Shown here one piece after another: positions 13,687-15,864 of a stretch of DNA of 15,864 bases. The stretch is from positions 1-15,864 of the forward strand of contig JAPJPH010000009.1 in assembly GCA_030825745.1 (NCBI GenBank), given 5' to 3'. Position numbers and translations under genes: made by a program. Position 1 is the stretch's first letter. Every line of letters begins with the position of its first letter. The notes under the pieces were generated by a model. It did not search any database and was not told the origin of the DNA. It was given only the letters and a program-made list of their open reading frames with translations. The stretch is from Anaerococcus sp. (GTDB taxonomy: Bacteria > Bacillota > Clostridia > Tissierellales > Peptoniphilaceae).

Positions 13687-15864
13687 ATGACAGATGTATC
13701 TTTTACGCAAAATAGAGAGTTATCATGGTTGAAATTTAATGAAAGAGTATTAGAAGAGGCCCAGGATAAAAAAACTCCTTTGATAGAAAGACTAAAATTT
13801 TTCTCAATCTTTGATACAAACCTAGAAGAATTCTTCATGGTTAGAGTCGGTTCATTAACTGACCTATCATCCCTTTCTAAAAAAGCCATCGACAATAAAT
13901 CAGGTCTAAACCCTAGTGAGCAGATAGAGGCTATATTAAAAAATCTAAAACCCATCTATAAAAATAAAGATAGGGTCTACTTTGATATCTTAAGAGATTT
14001 AAGTATTCAAGGAATAACTATATCAACTGTTAGAGACTTATCAAAAAGTGATAGGGACAAATGTAGGCTATACTTTGACCAAAAGATAGAACCTATCTTA
14101 AACTTTCAATTAATAGATAGGACCCATCCTTTTCCAAGGTTACCTAACCTATCCCTATCAGTTATTTTTGACCTTTTATCCTTAGATGAAAATAATAGAG
14201 ATAAACTTGGGATAATCTATATGCCTGATAGGATACCTAGATATTTGAAACTATCAGATACCTCCTATGTATTAGTTGAAGATATAATAAAAGAATTTGG
14301 TAATGAAGTATTCTTTAACTATAAAACTTTAAAGGCATATACAGTATCCCTAACTAGAAATGCAGATATTTCCTTTGATGATGATGATTATGAAGTAGAA
14401 CAAGACTTTAGAGATTATATGAAGGGAAAGCTTAGAAAAAGGAAAAGACTAAGACCTGTCAGACTAGAAGTAGATGAAGACTTGGGAGAAGAGTCTATAA
14501 ACTTCTTGTGTACTCAATTTAACCTAAATAAGGAAAATATCTTTATAACCCATTCTCCTATGCAAACTAGGTTTATTTTTGACCTTATAGGAGAATTTCC
14601 TGAAAATATAGTAAAAGATAATTCCTATGAACCATTTTCTCCACAAGATTCTATTTATATAGATAAAAAAGAAAATGTAATAGATCAGATAATAAGAAAA
14701 GATAAACTCTTATCCTATCCATATGAGTCTATGGATCCTGTAATAAGGTTATTAGAAGAAGCTAGCGAAGATGAAAAAGTAGTTTCTATAAAAATAACCC
14801 TATATAGGATAGCGACAGATTCTAAAATCGCCAAAGCTTTAATCAATGCAGCTGAAAATGGAATAGATGTTATAGTATTACTTGAACTTAGAGCTAGATT
14901 TGATGAGGATAATAATATTCTCTGGTCATCTAGACTTGAAAAAGCTGGTTGTAAGGTGGTATATGGATTTGACAACTACAAAACCCACTCTAAAGTATGC
15001 CTAATAACTAGGGTAGATGATGATGGAAAAATAACCTACCTAACCCAAGTTGCAACAGGAAATTATAATGAAAAAACAGCAAAATTATATACAGATTTTT
15101 CTTTAATGACTGCAAATACTGAAATAGGTAAGGACGCCAAAGAAATATTTGATAATATCTTAATTGGAAACCTAGAGGGTGATTATGATCATTTATTAGT
15201 ATCTCCAAAATCTATGCAAGATGGCCTTAGAAAACTGATAGATAGGGAAATAAAAAAAGCAAAAGAAACTAACGATGGGTATATTAGGCTAAAAATGAAC
15301 TCTATATCTGATAGAAAACTAATAGATAAACTATCAGAAGCATCAAATGCTGGAGTAAAGATCGATATGTTAGTTAGGGGTATAACCTGTATCCTGCCTG
15401 GTATAAAAGGAAAAACTGAAAATATCAATATCTACCAAGTAGTTGGAAGATTTTTAGAACACCACAGAGTCTACCAATTTGGTAAGGGTGAGGATATGAA
15501 ATTATATATCTCATCAGCAGACTTTATGACTAGAAATATCAGAAATAGGATGGAAGTAGCTATCCCTGTATATGATTTAGAAATAAAAGATAGAATAATA
15601 AGATTCATGGACATAATGTTTTCAGATGATGTAAAAATAAGAAAACTAACCAAAAAGGGTAATTATGAAAAAGTTGAAACAAAAGAAAACATTATAGCTC
15701 AAGAAAAGTTAATACAAATAGCCAAGGAAAAAAGTGAGCAAAAACTTACTCAAAGTAATAATAGAGAAAGTAAAAGAGAAATAAAAAGACCACTTGGTAA
15801 AACTAGTGAGAAGAAAAGTAAGGCAGCTGAAAAGACATTTTTACAAAAATTAAGAGATTTATTT
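13687..15864 (+). CDS. ppk1: Polyphosphate kinase 1 (3' end beyond window)
   Basis: Makes inorganic polyphosphate reversibly from ATP; membrane-associated. The frame is open from the ATG at 13687 to the last base (726 codons, no stop), so the gene continues past the window. N-terminal domain: FTQNRELSWLKFNERVLEEA (6-25), then FSIFDTNLEEFFMVRVGSL. Catalytic PLD-like domains: YKTHSKVCLI with the autophosphorylated-type His434, and FLEHHRVYQFG with His592, almost the same numbering as E. coli His435/His592. VATGNYNEKTAKLYTDFSL and MTRNIRNRMEVAIPV are also typical. The conserved enzyme ends around residue 680-690; what follows is lysine- and glutamate-rich (SEQKLTQSNNRESKREIKRP) and unlike the core. 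GGAGGAAA within the end of ppx is the ribosome-binding site; the ATG is two bases past the ppx stop. Last visible gene of the ispE operon. Confidence 0.95.
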   Translation, partial: MTDVSFTQNRELSWLKFNERVLEEAQDKKTPLIERLKFFSIFDTNLEEFFMVRVGSLTDLSSLSKKAIDNKSGLNPSEQIEAILKNLKPIYKNKDRVYFDILRDLSIQGITISTVRDLSKSDRDKCRLYFDQKIEPILNFQLIDRTHPFPRLPNLSLSVIFDLLSLDENNRDKLGIIYMPDRIPRYLKLSDTSYVLVEDIIKEFGNEVFFNYKTLKAYTVSLTRNADISFDDDDYEVEQDFRDYMKGKLRKRKRLRPVRLEVDEDLGEESINFLCTQFNLNKENIFITHSPMQTRFIFDLIGEFPENIVKDNSYEPFSPQDSIYIDKKENVIDQIIRKDKLLSYPYESMDPVIRLLEEASEDEKVVSIKITLYRIATDSKIAKALINAAENGIDVIVLLELRARFDEDNNILWSSRLEKAGCKVVYGFDNYKTHSKVCLITRVDDDGKITYLTQVATGNYNEKTAKLYTDFSLMTANTEIGKDAKEIFDNILIGNLEGDYDHLLVSPKSMQDGLRKLIDREIKKAKETNDGYIRLKMNSISDRKLIDKLSEASNAGVKIDMLVRGITCILPGIKGKTENINIYQVVGRFLEHHRVYQFGKGEDMKLYISSADFMTRNIRNRMEVAIPVYDLEIKDRIIRFMDIMFSDDVKIRKLTKKGNYEKVETKENIIAQEKLIQIAKEKSEQKLTQSNNRESKREIKRPLGKTSEKKSKAAEKTFLQKLRDLF

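Noticed and set aside
1..15864. Search for mobile elements, phage genes, CRISPR arrays or defence systems
   Set aside because: No transposase, integrase, direct-repeat array or target-site duplication was visible; all genes are housekeeping or transport types apart from the radical SAM pair.

Overview
The window is AT-rich DNA from a low-GC Gram-positive (Firmicutes-type) anaerobe. The evidence is a T-box leader, strong AGGAGG-like ribosome-binding sites, TTGACA/TATAAT promoters, a lipoprotein-type solute-binding protein, and heavy use of AGA/AGG, ATA and CTA codons. The gene content (membrane pyrophosphatase, fused GlnH/GlnP transporter, non-mevalonate isoprenoid gene, rSAM/TIGR03915-type pair, ppx-ppk) would suit the Tissierellia/Peptoniphilaceae (Anaerococcus, Peptoniphilus, Finegoldia), but that placement is inference. 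All genes are on the + strand, densely packed, and I see no phage, insertion sequence or CRISPR array.

Layout. (1) 1-292: the 3' end of rpsR (ribosomal protein S18) and its terminator. (2) 339-2361: a sodium/proton-pumping pyrophosphatase (hppA) with its own promoter. (3) 2363-4873: a consensus promoter starting one base after the hppA stop drives a T-box leader, which controls a two-gene polar amino acid ABC importer. The specifier loop and T-box bases both point to tRNA-Glu. (4) 4875-5050: a tRNA-Leu gene with the uncommon anticodon AAG, with its own promoter and a strong terminator. (5) 5208-9104: a four-gene iron-siderophore ABC importer (lipoprotein, two FecCD permeases, ATPase; YclNOPQ-like). 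It sits behind a promoter with a near-perfect Fur box and ends at a terminator. (6) 9125-11147: a radical SAM protein with a C-terminal helix-hairpin-helix region, plus a partner resembling the TIGR03915 family. This is a conserved but functionally uncharacterised pair suspected to act on DNA. (7) 11176-15864: an overlapping operon ispE - murI - ppx - ppk1, covering isoprenoid precursor kinase, glutamate racemase, exopolyphosphatase and polyphosphate kinase. ppk1 is still open at the window edge.

Links between regions. Pyrophosphate and polyphosphate energy metabolism appears twice (hppA, ppx-ppk1). Glutamate appears twice (Glu-type T-box importer, murI). ispE and murI both supply cell-wall synthesis (undecaprenyl carrier precursors and D-glutamate). 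The least understood part is the radical SAM/TIGR03915 pair at 9179-11147. The most informative regulatory parts are the Glu-type T-box and the Fur-type operator.
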